Below, one piece after another: positions 1-11,924 of a DNA stretch of 64,000 nucleotides. The position numbers and the translations under genes were made by a program. Origin of the DNA: Zelopaecilomyces penicillatus (taxonomy: Eukaryota; Ascomycota; Sordariomycetes; Hypocreales; Pseudodiploosporaceae); NCBI GenBank assembly GCA_005765155.1, contig VCCP01000001.1, forward strand, positions 1,364,001 to 1,428,000, given 5' to 3'. The first letter of the stretch is position 1; every line of letters begins with the position of its first letter. A model generated the notes under the pieces. That model searched no databases. It had not been told where the DNA came from and saw nothing but the letters and a program-made list of their open reading frames with translations.

Positions 1-332
1 CTGTAATCTTGCAAAGTTGCAATGGGGAAGTTTGCGTCGGAATTGGTGCTCATGGTTCGCATCAATGATGGTAGCTGAGGCTTCCAGGGCTTCCAGGTGC
101 CCATGACACATCAGTACGGTGCTAATGGAGGTCCATTTCAACAGCACAACCACTAAAGTGGTACTACAAACCCCCTGTATCGGAACGCGTCTTCCTGACG
201 CGCTGGCTAGGGAGAATCTTCGGGCCAAATTAAATTGATGCTCATCTATGCCGTCATGAACAACCCTATGAGTTCCATCCAGAGCTACATACAGCTTCCA
301 ATCTGAGGCATCTTGTAGAGCCGGCTGCAGTC
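1..332. other. Intergenic, upstream of ORC2
   Basis: No coding region is supported here. The stretch acts as the promoter and leader of the ORC2 gene and holds an ACGCGT box with a second ACGCG core (listed separately). The end of any preceding gene lies outside the window. Confidence 0.6.
185..202. promoter_or_regulatory. MCB-like ACGCGT/ACGCG pair upstream of ORC2
   Basis: ACGCGT lies at 185-190 and a second ACGCG core at 198-202, about 130-150 bp before the ORC2 start codon. ACGCGT is the MluI cell-cycle box bound by MBF (Mbp1/Swi6-type APSES factors), which in yeasts drives G1/S genes. Placement before a replication gene fits. A single ACGCGT is common by chance in 64 kb, so the call rests on the pair and its position. 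Confidence 0.4.
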
Positions 333-2242
333 ATGCCGAGAAGGAAAGAAGTGGAGAGCCCTCCGCAGGGTGACGATAACCTTTCAGTACGCAAACGCTC
401 ACAGCTCGACGCACTTCCTACAGCAGAAACAACACCCTCAAAACGACAGCGCAGCCTGGGGACGGTCCATGTGTCTGTGGAAGTCCCTGATTCAGATGTC
501 GAAAATCTGGAAATAGAGGTTCATGTGAAAACGGCGGAAGACAATGGTCCAGACGACAGTGCTGGAAGGGACCAAGAGCCGTTACAGTCGGAAACAGAAG
601 CACAACCACAGCTTGAGCAAACGACCGACATCGAGCAGGAATCTGATATCCCCAAAGCAACGCCTCGTCGCCGTGGTCGCCCTCCTAAGTCAGCTCTTAA
701 TGGAAATACTACGCCGAGCTCCAAGGCTAATCTAACACCAATATTTGAAACGCCGGTCAAGACAGCAAGCTCGAATGCCTTTACGCCAACAAAGCAGGCT
801 GCGGACCGTTCCGCGAGGAGGAAGAGCACAAAGGCGTTGATAGACCAGGTGGTCAGGGATGGGCCGAGTGATGACGATCAAGACGACGACCACCTGGTGA
901 GGGAGATTTACGGCTCTAGCGACGCCGAGGATGAGGATGATGGAGAGACAGAGGGGGTAGATGACACAACTGATGGCGAAGGCGTAAGATCTGATGCTGC
1001 TGCCGCCATGCCGGATGAACTCGCGACGCCCTCAAAGTCCTCGACGCGCAAAGCCAGGCCCAGAAAGGCCAGATCACCAACGCCACCTCGGGATATGCCC
1101 CCCCACGAGCAGTACTTTACACACAATAAGCCCGGCCGGCCCAAGACGTCAGATAACACGCTCACCTCCCTTGCGTTACTCACCCACGATGAGTACTTTG
1201 GCATCCTGCAGAGTCATCAGGACCGTCACGCCGGAGACATCGAGTACCTAGAGTCGTTACATGCGGAGTCATTCCCGCAATGGATGTTTGAGCTCTCTCA
1301 GGGCTTTAGCCTCTGCCTGTATGGGTTCGGATCAAAGCGCCGCCTGATGCGCAAGTTTGCGACACATCTGCACTCCAGAAATCGAGACAGTGATAAACCC
1401 GATAACTGCAGGATCGTCATGGTCAATGGGTACGCTCACACAACCACCCTTCGCGAGATTCTAAGCTGTATCGGCAGCGCCATCAATCCTACCCAGAAGA
1501 TCCCCTCCGCGCAGGCCACCGTCATGGCGCAAACTATCCTTTCTCACCTCTCCGCCACCGACCTAACGCTCATCCTCGTCGTCAATTCCATCGATGCTGC
1601 GCCCCTGAGAAAACCAGGCGCGCAGGGCGTGCTCGCACAAATCGCGGCACACCCGCAAGTCCAGCTCGTCTGCTCCGCGGACACCCCTGACTTCCCCCTC
1701 CTATGGGACATTGGTGTGCGCTCCGCGTTTGACTTTGTCTTCCACGACTGTACCACCTTTGCGCCGTTTACCGCTGAGCTTGATGTCGTAGACGAGGTGC
1801 ACGAACTGCTAGGTAGGAAGGCGCAGCGGGTAAATGGCCGCGAGGGCGTGGCATTTGTGCTCCGCAGTTTGCCGGAGAATGCGAAGAATCTCTTCCGCCT
1901 CCTAGTGGGCGAGGTACTCATCGCCATGGAGGAAGACGGCAGCACCGGTGACGAAGGTGTTGGTCTCGAGTACAGGATGATGTACAACAAGGCCGTGGAG
2001 GAGTTTATCTGCAGTTCAGAAATGGCATTCCGAACATTACTGAAAGAGTATGTCAAGTTCTATCCCCTTTTATCCAATAATCACACAGAAAAGACTAACC
2101 GAACCTTTTTTTCTCTCTCTTACACAGATTCCACGACCATCAAATTATTACGAGCCGCAAGGACGCACTGGGCACAGAGCTTCTCAGCTTACCGTTCCGT
2201 AGAGAAGACCTGGAGGCTATTCTCGAAGACTTGATGTCTTGA
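333..2242 (+). CDS. orc2: Origin recognition complex subunit 2
   Basis: Exons 333-2047 and 2128-2242 give 609 residues. The intron (GTATGT...ACAG, 80 nt) must be removed: reading through it replaces the conserved C-terminal tail with unrelated sequence. The tail after splicing reads EFHDHQIITS and ends EDLMS. ORC2 is part of the six-subunit complex that marks replication origins and loads MCM with Cdc6. Residues 1-255 are low-complexity and acidic, with an AT-hook (RRRGRPPK, about 112-119) and many TP/SP sites that suggest CDK control. The ORC2 fold starts near residue 275; FPQWMFELSQGF and YGFGSKR (about 314-336) are family hallmarks. The winged-helix C-terminus follows. The start is the first ATG of the open frame. 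Confidence 0.93.
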
Positions 2243-2840
2243 TTTATGTGTACGATATCTTTTTTTGTATTTAACTTCCCGGGGCTTTTGTACTTCTATA
2301 AAAAAAAAGCGGGTGGCGTTTGTATGGCGTTTGTTGCAGAAAGGGGCGTTCACGGACGATACTACAGTTTTAAAAACTACTATATTGGGGAAGGGGTATT
2401 AAATACGTTGTATGTTAATAAATGTAATCTCGTTGTACAACATCCCAATTTTAGTGTAAAGTCGACTTCAGGGTATGTGAAATGAATGTCATTGCGAGAT
2501 TCGGGACGTAACTATTAGGTTCACCAAGCTTAAAGACTGATTCGTGGCAAGTGTTCATGATTCATCAGTACCAAGAATTCTCTCAAGTTCTAACACATTA
2601 TACCATCCGCATTCCGTCACTGTCGTAAGTCGTTGGGCAAATCGTCTACAAGGCAAATCAGAGAGCCCTGCCAAAAAAAAAAAACCCCCCAAGGATAACT
2701 ATGCAGGCTCAACGAGGAAAAAAGAAGAAGAGGAAGGCATTAATGCAAAGCCGCAATCAAGCTTCAAATCTAAATGCCCTTCCTAACCATCAGTTGAAAC
2801 AACGCAGGCCTCCAACGCCACGTAAAAATGCTTGTTACAC
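2243..2840. other. Intergenic between convergent orc2 and sec59
   Basis: AT-rich 3' flank of two convergent genes, with short A and C runs near 2672-2690. No coding potential is supported; the long forward frame beginning near 2701 continues antisense through the dolichol kinase gene and is a shadow. Confidence 0.6.
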
Positions 2841-5628
2841 CTATATACCAAGGCCCTTGACACATGTCCACAGCACCACGGGCACAATTACGTTGTCGTT
2901 CCCACCTGTCAGTACCGCCTCCGTCACACTAGCCATCGAGGCACAGATAAGTGACTTGCCTGCGCTTATCACCAAGCCGTTTGCTTCGTCGGTTGTAGGC
3001 CAACCACCTACTCGGAGCCACATGCTTGAGGCTGCTAGTCCGGCAAAGACCGCGGCCACAAAGGCTGCACTGCCCTCCAAGCTTTTGCCACCACCCCAGA
3101 CCCATTTGCGATGGCCGTACCGACGTCCAATTAGGGATGCAGCAGCGTCACCCAGCCCAACACATACAACACCAGAAAGCATGCTGACGTCTCGGCTGGG
3201 AACTTCCCATCCTGCAAGGTACCCCAATCCAGTGCGAGGAAGCGATGCAAGAGCTAGCCACAGTGGGATTGCACATCCTATCAAGAGGAATATGTGGGAT
3301 ATGACGACTGGTCCACTGAAGTCCCGACCATCTACATATGGGGCCAAAAAAGACGCGATGGGTTTTGAGAGTGGGGGCAGCTGGCTTGCTCTGAGCAAGT
3401 CCAACAACAAGAAGATGGCGAGTGCCAAAGACAAACACAGGCCAGCAAATGTTGGATCGACAAAGGTTGCCGGTAAAAGCATCCCTACCATCATAAAGTG
3501 GAATACCTTCCGCCTGGTATCAACTTCGTATGTTTCTGTCAGTCGAAAGACGATGGCTAGGCCAACCACGAGAATGACTAGCCAATATGCAACAATAAGA
3601 AGCCGGGTGTTTGCTTCACCAAAGTCGGTGTGGCGAATGTGTTGCACCCAACCTAGGTGACACTCCTTGTCGTTACCTGTTTCGAAAAGAGCAGGAAGAC
3701 AAATCCACCGTTCAAGATTCGCACTGATAACTTCAAATCTGAACCATCGCCAACCGCCAAAGGCGTATCCTAGCGCCCAGCCGATAGGCTCCTCTCCATT
3801 CAGGGCGTACTTTGCAATGTGCACTCTGATGACAGCAACTATTGTTACCAGCAAGCACAAGTACACATAGGCAGCGTAGAGCCATTTCCTAACCGTTGCT
3901 TGGCTTTGGGTCAGCTTGAAGTAAGGTCGCACAGAAACCGATGTTGCACGTTTCCTTCTTCCTGACGGGGTATGGGTAACGGATTTGCGTGAGTATTTGT
4001 CTGGGTGAGGGACTGTATGCCTTCTTGTAATGGGGTTTAGAGTAGATGTGCCATTCATATCAGGTGATGAAGGGACACTACCAGCTCCTGCTGGTAGTTC
4101 CACAGTAGGCCCAAAAGTGCAAGCTCTTGAGAGGCCATTTGGGATGATTTCATCATCCTCTTCTTCAGATGAATCTGGCGTATCTGAGACAGGAACCTCA
4201 TACGTAGAGCCTAGAACCTCGCTCTTGATTCTTTTCCACGACAGCGCCTTGACTGTGCTTCCCCACAAGCTATGTTTTTGGGATGTAGAGGGCCTTCGAA
4301 ATCGCCATTTAGGCACTCGTGCCAAGGTGATGCCCCATTGAATGACAGCACCGCAGAAAATGAGCAAACTCAAGCCACCTCCCCATAGCAATGACTTTAG
4401 GATTTGGACTTGAGGTGACGATGCTAATAATAGCACATTAATTAAAGAAACTGATAGGAGTTGAAGTTCCGTAGTCAGAAGACTGGTAGTCGTAAGATCA
4501 TGCAACACTGCACAGAGAGTTCGATGTAGAGGGTATAGCAGAACTATTGATTCCGCAGTAAGGAAAGAATATGTCGGAATGAATCGAGACTGGTCGAGTT
4601 GAGAGGTGCCCCATATTAGGGGAAGGGAGGAGATCACCCAATGAAGTGTATCATAGGGTGCATACTGTTCGAGTTTAGGAACCACTTGCTGTGGAATGGA
4701 ACTGATGCTGAGAATGATGTTGGGAAGTACAACAGCCGGATTATTAACAGACACCAACAACGACACGAAAGTGGTAATGGCTGGAGGATAAAGTAGCGGA
4801 GCAGGATCGAAGTTTGCGGGGATCTCTAGTAGATTTTGGTTTAGTGATTTCCCATGCCGACGAGTCCAAGCAGCAACTCGGACCGGGTATAATGCCAGTA
4901 AGCTCGTATATAACAATCCAAGGAGTTGGAAGTCTGAGAAAGGGTCAGTTTCTGATATCGGCTTGTGTTAGATGGCGATGTATACCTTTATACCAAATGT
5001 CGAGTACGGGAGATAGCTGTTGATTTGATCGAACTATGAGTCCCAGACTTGTAATTAGGCCAAGCTCGGTTGCCCTCCGCACAATTACTCTTTTCCGCCG
5101 GGTGAGGTCCAACACCCGACGCTTGTCTAGAGCTTCCTTTACTTTTCGAAGCGGCTTTCGATTAAGAAGATCATGCTCTTCCTCCAGGGCCGTGGGTGAC
5201 AACAACGGAGTAGATGATCCAGACAAAACCTCGTTGCGACCAATTACACCCTTGTGCGGGGTGCTTTTCGGCGCGGGCAAGCCCTTTAGGAAGTGTTCGT
5301 CATCTGCTTCAGTTCCGCTATCGCTGGCTGGCGATGATTCCTTGTAAGAGACCGGTGATTCTGCTGGCGACACCTGGCCGGGTGGATCGTCGTGATTTGA
5401 AGATTCGGCAGTTTTGTGGTAGACGAAGCGGTCTGAGGAGTGTGGAAGCTCAAAGTTCTGGTGGTGATATGGATGAGGTGTCCGGTTCAATGCTCGTAAA
5501 CTGTCCTGGTCTTCGGGATCTAGAGCCGTAGAGGACTCAGCGCTGAGGTGCTCTGACATGTTCGAATCGTGCGCTGTTGTGCCGAACTCATCGAAGTCGC
5601 AAAGAGAGTGGGATGCGCATCGACTCAA
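2841..5628 (-). CDS. sec59: Dolichol kinase (SEC59 family)
   Basis: Two exons on the minus strand, 5628-4986 and 4933-2841, joined in phase 1 across a 52-nt intron (GTATAC...CTCAG), give 911 residues. The enzyme phosphorylates dolichol with CTP in the ER membrane, supplying dolichyl phosphate for N-glycosylation, O-mannosylation and GPI anchors. The N-terminal ~200 residues are hydrophilic and Ser/Pro-rich; the rest is a polytopic membrane protein with about a dozen hydrophobic segments broken by a basic, acidic-patched loop. Kinase-family motifs are in the C-terminal third: DTRRKVFHF, the APYVDGRDFSGPVVISHI block, GLGDAAASLIGRRYG, KSLEGS (CTP-binding region) and the terminal TGGNDNVIVP. A second in-frame ATG at residue 24 could also be the start. 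It is longer than yeast Sec59 (about 520 residues), mainly through N-terminal and loop expansion. Confidence 0.92.
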
Positions 5629-8600
5629 GTGACGTATGCACCCGCGTGAGCTGCGTGGGGTCTGCCGTAGGGCCAGCGAGGATCAGACACAACGCGGATC
5701 GGGACAGCTTCAGTGCTGGCGCAAAGCTCGCATTTGGCAACAGCACAGCTTGAAGGCAAAGCGAAGGTTGTCTGACCAGCTCAGGTACAGGAAATTCTGG
5801 TGGGCTAGTATTACTGGATTATCACATGGTAACGACAAGGCTTGTTGGCCTTGTTGGGACCACGCTGGCTGCAGCGGCTGGCACGAACGAGCCACGCAGG
5901 TATCACGTGCAGCCAAGCCGCATCTTTCCTAGATGGTAAGTTACGTAGGTTTTCGTTACGTTCTATTGCATTCATTACGTAGCCATGTCGACATGCGATG
6001 CTGATGAAAAGGCATGTTGCAGTCTATCCTTGGCGCACATTTTCTTACCATTGGGCCGTCCTTGGTGAGGAGCTTGTATTGGATTTGTGGAAAAGTGTAG
6101 AGTGTACTGTGTGAATACAGCTATTAAGCTCTCGCCTCCCTTGTGCACAGAGACGCCGGCCATTGGCTTGATATGAGAAGAATAAATGGATTTTGATTAA
6201 AAGACAGAGGAAGATGATATGGAGAAGGAGCTTAACGAAAGTATGATGGAACAATCTGCCCTTTTTGCTGATCCTGGTGAGGTGCTCAATCAACATGCTC
6301 CAATTTGGGAAGCTATTCATAGCTCACTCGCATCTGTAGCAATACTAGTGTGGTTTGCTAGAGACTTGCACAACTATTAATTAGGTACTTCATATCTCAC
6401 CAGTGCTATCATTGGATGAACCCATGTTGTTCTGTTTGCTAGAATCCAATGTAGACTTCATCAAGCAGATAACGGACGACCTGTTCCTTGCCCTGAAAAA
6501 CGCTGTTTGGTGGAGCAATAATCAATCAATGCAAAACTGTAAATGGGATGAGGGGAATTTTCCTCCTAGATCAGGAGAACTGATGAGGGTGAGTGAGTGT
6601 GCCAAGGCTCGGAAGAGCCAAGAGAAATCCGGCATTCCCGGTGCCGAGCGACAGATTTCAGGTTTTTTTTCTTCTTTCTTTTCTGCGCGACGGAGTGTTT
6701 TGCCTCGGCGGAACTTGTGCGTGTACCTGCAAGAGGAGGGAGCAAGCTTCGCACATGGGAAAAAAGCTAGAAGTTGGAAAAACCTTGGCAGATGCCAATT
6801 ACACGCGAATGAAAATTCCGCAAGAAGTGAAACTGTCTGAAGGGTAAGGTACGAATGCCTTAGTTGTATATGAATGCGTTCGCCAAGTCATCCTCGCTCT
6901 CGTTTGGATGGTGGCATTGCGGTGGAAATCTGGCGCAAGGGGGGGCCTGGACTGAATTTATCGTTTCCAACACTCTCCTTGCCTTGATTAATTGGGTCAT
7001 TTGTTTTTCTTCCTGGGTTGGCCTGGGTTGGATTGTACGCTCCTCGGCACAAGTACACGCACAATAATGTCACCGTACAGTTAAACAAGGAGACACACCT
7101 GCGACGGTTTGCCAAGCCCGAATCGATCTCCAGTATCGTATTCAGACAGACAAGGTGAAGACGGAGCCCGTGCTTGTGCTTGTTAGCCTGGCTGTGTATA
7201 GTAGTGTCATACACTTATTCTAGTGTATGGGGGATCCGTTTCCTTTGCCTCCGGTTACGACTGAGCATCGTCACTGGCTGCATTTGGATCAACGAGCCTA
7301 GACGGATTTGATACCGTTTTCATCGTCGGTAATCTAGGAGGAGGTGTGATGTCAGAGAGCCCTCCAGCCCGTCCAGATGTTTCTATAATTATCGACCAAA
7401 CGGTGTTCATGCTGTGGACCTGCAAGCCCTTTCCCGGGCACTGCCCCAATCTCATACACAGTGCTCGGCGGCATGGGCCGGCAGAGCTGTACGTGTCGGG
7501 AATGGTGGGAAGATGTGGCGGTCGCTGGCTTGCTCTAGAGCGGTTTTGCACGATCGCGCCATTGGCCTGGCTGTGCTCGCAAAGAAGGAAGCGATTGTCG
7601 GTGGACCACGTTTCTAAACAAACATGCTGCACCGTCGTCTATCTATCCGCGCCCAATGACTGGACTTGGACGGGGTGAGCTTGAGGGAAGGCGTTTGGAG
7701 GTACAATGTCCATGAAGACACACAGAGGATAGGGTGGCTTGGACAAGAAAGGCCACGCACATCAAAACATACATTAGACGCCCTGCTCGTATAGAGAGTC
7801 TGGTGACAGAGTGTGGTTTTGTGGAGGAAAGGCATTAAAATTGTGAAAATTGGCTCCATTTATGGAATTCCGAAGGTTTATCAGGGAGTTGCAAGATCAA
7901 ACCGACTCCCTGCTGTTTGGCCTCTGAACCTGTGCTGGCAGTGGAGCTGACTACGGCAGATCGGCGGGCCTTTATCGACTGGGGGGGGGGAAACAGGGGC
8001 GGAGCCTTGCAAAAGGGAAAAAAAGATGGTCCAACCTCCTCGTCAACCATCTTCGTCAGAGTCGTCACCCTCCTCTACCATTGACACGTAATGCTCGTGC
8101 ATACGAGATCAGCATGCTTCGTAACCCCAAGCAGAGATACAACGCAACAATCAACCCAACTTTGGGGCACAACGGACTTGGTCTGTCGACCTTGCGGACC
8201 AAGGTACAGTTGGTGATGGAATACCGAAACCCGTTCCATAGAGAGAGTTTCGGAATCTAGACATCATCTCGCCCGAAAAAAGAAACGTCGGCAACGAGTG
8301 GAACAGGCAAGGCAGCGACGCATGTGGAACATTCAAGTTGCATTTACTCCGTACTCTGTCTGGGTGTGTGTTGAGGTGAGCGCCGCACCGCGCCCCCGAG
8401 ACATGTTCTTCTAGAGAGGGGCGATACCGAACGCAGGCAATATTTGCCTTGCTCTGCTGCTCCGTACGAAACTGGGGGGCGCAACACTGGCGGTGGCCTG
8501 AATTGGAGACGAGGAGGATGTTTGTGAGGCATCCCGTCACCATGCTTAATTCTTAGCCAGACACCATCTACTACACCGAAAAGAAGCCCAAGATATCGGG

Positions 8601-8967
8601 TTCGCTGGAACTTATACCATGTAAAACTATAATATGAGACGGATGCTATAATGGATAGCATAACGTTCAAACACGGTGCCCTAGGATGGACGGACAGACA
8701 GATCGACGTGGTCAGCCCAGTCTGGATGCTGTTCCCAATGCCGGTCCCGGCAAACCCGACACAGGCTGGAACACGCCTAAGTCAGAAGTGGGGGCGCGTG
8801 TTTTGGTGGGCATGAGCTGACACGCAAGGATTTGATAGTGTTGCTGTTGTGCTGTGCTGTGCCGTCTACACCCACTGTTGAACTCAACTGTGCTGTGCAC
8901 TGAGAGAGCCCTGGAAAGCCTGTGGCTTCACCTAGGCGCGCCCCATGTGCGGACGTTCCAGCGGGAC

Positions 8968-9000
8968 CCGTTTGGCCCCCCCGTTTGGCCCCGTTTGGCC
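8968..9000. repeat. Three copies of a 10-bp unit (CCGTTTGGCC)
   Basis: CCGTTTGGCC occurs at 8968-8977, 8981-8990 and 8991-9000, the last two head-to-tail. A clustered 10-mer in non-coding DNA could be a binding-site array or simple slippage. The nearest gene downstream starts at 9940. Confidence 0.8.
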
Positions 9001-9280
9001 GTCCCAACTAGCGGCTGCTGCTGCTGCTGCACAAGCCACCCACCCTTGTTTGCCAGCTAGGTATGCGCCAGTCTGCCAGATACCTCCAAGCCTCCAGTTA
9101 CCAACCACCCTGAGCGCCGCCGGACCGGATGATACAGACAAATCGCAGCTCACAGTGACACGTGGATAAGGCTAAATCTGTGCAAAAGCTGTGGTTCCAG
9201 GCTTAAGTGCCCCACTATTCCCTGGCAGATAGCTGCGCTGGCTGGTGGTCGCTGGAGCAGTAGGCAGGTTACCTACCTGT

Positions 9281-9309
9281 ACTCCGTACTGTACAGCACA
9301 GTACGGAGT
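9281..9309. repeat. Perfect inverted repeat, 12-bp arms, 5-nt loop
   Basis: ACTCCGTACTGT (9281-9292) is followed by ACAGC and then its exact reverse complement ACAGTACGGAGT (9298-9309). It lies about 630 bp before the start of the gene at 9940, so it is either promoter or possibly far leader sequence. Confidence 0.85.
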
Positions 9310-9544
9310 CTTAAGCCAGGGTGGACACTGGATGCGGATGAGGATGTGGAAGGAGCCCCAAAAACACATCTCGTATCCGTGGATAGCACAACAAGGTCAC
9401 AGAATAATACTCGCAGCAAACACGAAACATAAAGCAAAGCATTGCATCCTTCTGCCAAGCGGCGCCGACGGAGTCTCTCCACTTTCAAAGCCTGAGCTTT
9501 CCATCATCGATTCCAACATCGCCCCTCTCACCTCTCACCTCGCA

Positions 9545-9590
9545 CTTCTTCCTCCTCCTCTTCTTCCTCCTCCTCCTCTTCCACCTCCTC
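9545..9590 (+). promoter_or_regulatory. Polypyrimidine (CT-rich) tract before the gene at 9940
   Basis: A nearly uninterrupted C/T stretch of CTT and CCT units. Such tracts are common just before transcription starts of well-expressed filamentous fungal genes, so the transcript probably begins just downstream, giving a leader of about 300 nt. Confidence 0.4.
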
Positions 9591-9939
9591 CGACCTGCAT
9601 ACAACAAACGCTACGCTACCACCTCAACCACTCGTCCTGTTGTCATCATAAACCATTCGTCTGCAGCCCACGCCCTAACGCTGCTGCATCTCCCAAACCA
9701 AGACCCGCTTACTAGACCGGTGTTCCTTGTCCATCCATCCACCTGCTTCCGACCCAGAGCCTGACAAAACATTCCGGCTCGCCATTCACACAGACTTTCA
9801 CTTCGTACACTGACACACGCACACACACTTCACATACGAGCTTCAGTGGCTTACCTCCGTCCATCCAAGCACGACGCCGATCCACATAAGCACTCAAAGC
9901 CTCCTTCCACCTATCTACTCTTCCCATATTAATATATCA

Positions 9940-11437
9940 ATGGCGCCCCTTCAGTCCAGCCTTGATGCTCACTTGGAGGCTGGACTACTAAGGAGCACGG
10001 AAGAGGAGAAGACCGGATACCAGGCACCAGGATCCAAGGACCTTCAGCAATCACCACAAACTTCGAACCGCAAAATGGCACCCATTCTAAAGGTGCTTCT
10101 TGCCTGCCTGGTCGGCACCTTTATTGGCCTGGAATTCGTTGCAGCACGCCAAAATATGCGTCACATGCGTGGCGTGTCTATCGAGAAAGCCAAGACGGAC
10201 ATCGTTGAAGAGCACAAAGGCCACTCTGACGCTTCCAAAGAGGATATCCTTCACAGGCTTCTGCATGCATACCTTCCTGAGAGATACCAGCATGGCATCT
10301 ATGCTTCAGACCATGAGGCTTTGAAAGCTGTCCGTGATAACGACCCTAGCCTTGCAACGGCTCTAGCACAGATGGTCAAGAGAGAGGACCCTCCTAATAC
10401 TAACACAACTTCGTCTGTCTCTGATTCTGTCAACCCTCCCACGACAAGCACTCCAGTCACCACATCCGAACCCTCGTCCAGTAAGTAAAATTACACTTAT
10501 TCAATCCAGTGAACAAACCTCTAACCAATATTAGCTCCTGTCACTACTTCGTCCACTCCTCCCGTAGACCCGACCACGTCTACTCCGGATGTTCCCACCA
10601 CCACTCCAGAACCACCAACAACATCTCAACCCCCTCCACAGACGACAACGTCCTCTCCGGAGCCGGAAACGACGCCCACGCCCACACAACCGCCCGCCAC
10701 ATCCACTGGTATGTCCACCTCGGAGGAGGCTCCCTTTTCGACTTCTTCTACTCTTTCCATTGCTCCAGAATCCACTCCCACTCCTGGTAGGTTGTCGCAA
10801 AGCAGCAGCCCACCATCATTGCCACCTTCCATTCAATCCTTTACTTTGACGACTGTGATCGTCACTTCCCCTATTCCCTCAATTCCATCTTCCTCAACCG
10901 GGGCAATACAGACGATCACGACACCGCCCGATCCTGGTATGTCGGATCCAGCAACTGCGCTTTTGTTACAAATGAAATGCTTGCGGGATAGGCGTGTGAA
11001 TATTCGTCGTTTGATTCACGTTTTTTTTATTGACTTTAATGGGCGTGCTGCCTTTGAAAACCCCGCAAGTGCGGTTCATTGTCATCTTTCTTGTGTTGTG
11101 TTGCTCATCTTAAAACATGCTGTTCCACATCTGATAGACCGCTAACAACTTTTCAGAAGAAACCCCCTCAGAAACCGATACAGCTACCTCACCCGAGCGT
11201 ACTATCACCGCTGGTCGTAAGGCCACGTCCAGTCCCGTCAAGCAAGTCTTTACGAGGACTCTCCCCAATGGAGGAACGACGACTCTCACGTCAACCTCCT
11301 GGGTGGCTGTTGTTCCCACAGGAACTGCAGATGGGTCGAGCGATGCTGACCTGCAAAATGCTGGTTCCCGACAACAAGGAGAGATGCTGCTGCCCGCCGC
11401 AATCGGCATTTTGGTTGGCGGTATGCTGATGGTATAA
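9940..11437 (+). CDS. Ser/Thr/Pro-rich single-pass membrane or wall-anchored protein
   Basis: Exons 9940-10480, 10535-10936 and 11157-11437 join in phase 1 at both junctions and give 407 residues. The third intron boundary is fixed by GTATGT at 10937 and TTTCAG at 11151-11156. The protein has a 45-residue hydrophilic N-terminus, a hydrophobic segment (about 48-68, APILKVLLACLVG...), a charged stretch of about 110 residues, then a long Thr/Ser/Pro stalk suited to O-mannosylation, and a short hydrophobic C-terminus (LLPAAIGILVGGMLMV) ending without a basic tail, as in GPI-anchor signals. Starting at the second ATG (residue 46) would turn the first hydrophobic segment into a conventional signal peptide. 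I recognise no named family; a surface stalk, sensor or wall protein is inferred from composition. Confidence 0.75.
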
Positions 11438-11924
11438 GTGGCATATTTGGAAATTTCCTATCTACTCATTTTCCTTTTCGTCTCAGCTAGAGGGCGCTGA
11501 AACTGGGAATTCTGCGACAGCGTATCATTGGGTTTTGCATTTTTTCAGTTTTACATTTTTTATTTTTGTTTGGATTTTATCACGGCCTTCCACTCCTTTG
11601 AATCAAAACGCGAGGCAGGAGATTGATAGACCTGAGGGAACAGCATTGGAAGATTGGAAAATGGGATTAGACTGGTTGGGTTGCACATATGGCATGGATT
11701 GGAATCGGATTGGGTATCACTAATGATATTGGAGACATAGATGGGGACAAATTATCATCAAACATAGGAATTGAAGGATCTTATCACTTTGAAATTTTGA
11801 TTGAGCGTATATCCAAGTAAACGCCGTAACCTTCCGAATTCCGTTCATGATACATGTACATTTGATTAAACCGTCATAACCCTGCTTTCGACATTGAAAC
11901 CTCAAATACTACACATATTACTAT
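11438..11924. other. Intergenic between convergent genes
   Basis: 3' flanks of the membrane-protein gene and the FAM32A-like gene. AT-rich, with no supported coding region or clear repeat. Confidence 0.6.

Larger units (their letters stand above)
5629..9939. other. Gene-poor region, 4.3 kb
   Basis: No open frame here has recognisable protein character on either strand. The left end is the sec59 promoter; the right end is the promoter and leader of the gene at 9940. Notable non-coding items are a G10 run (7981-7990), three CCGTTTGGCC copies (8968-9000), a CTG run (about 9011-9029), a 12-bp perfect hairpin (9281-9309) and a polypyrimidine tract (about 9545-9590). Confidence 0.6.

Noticed and set aside
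2701..3660. 319-codon forward open frame
   Set aside because: It lies antisense to the conserved dolichol kinase coding region, and its translation is low-complexity Thr/Ser/Pro-rich.
7208..7229. 8-bp inverted repeat CATACACT...AGTGTATG
   Set aside because: Arm length is within chance expectation and nothing nearby gives it meaning.
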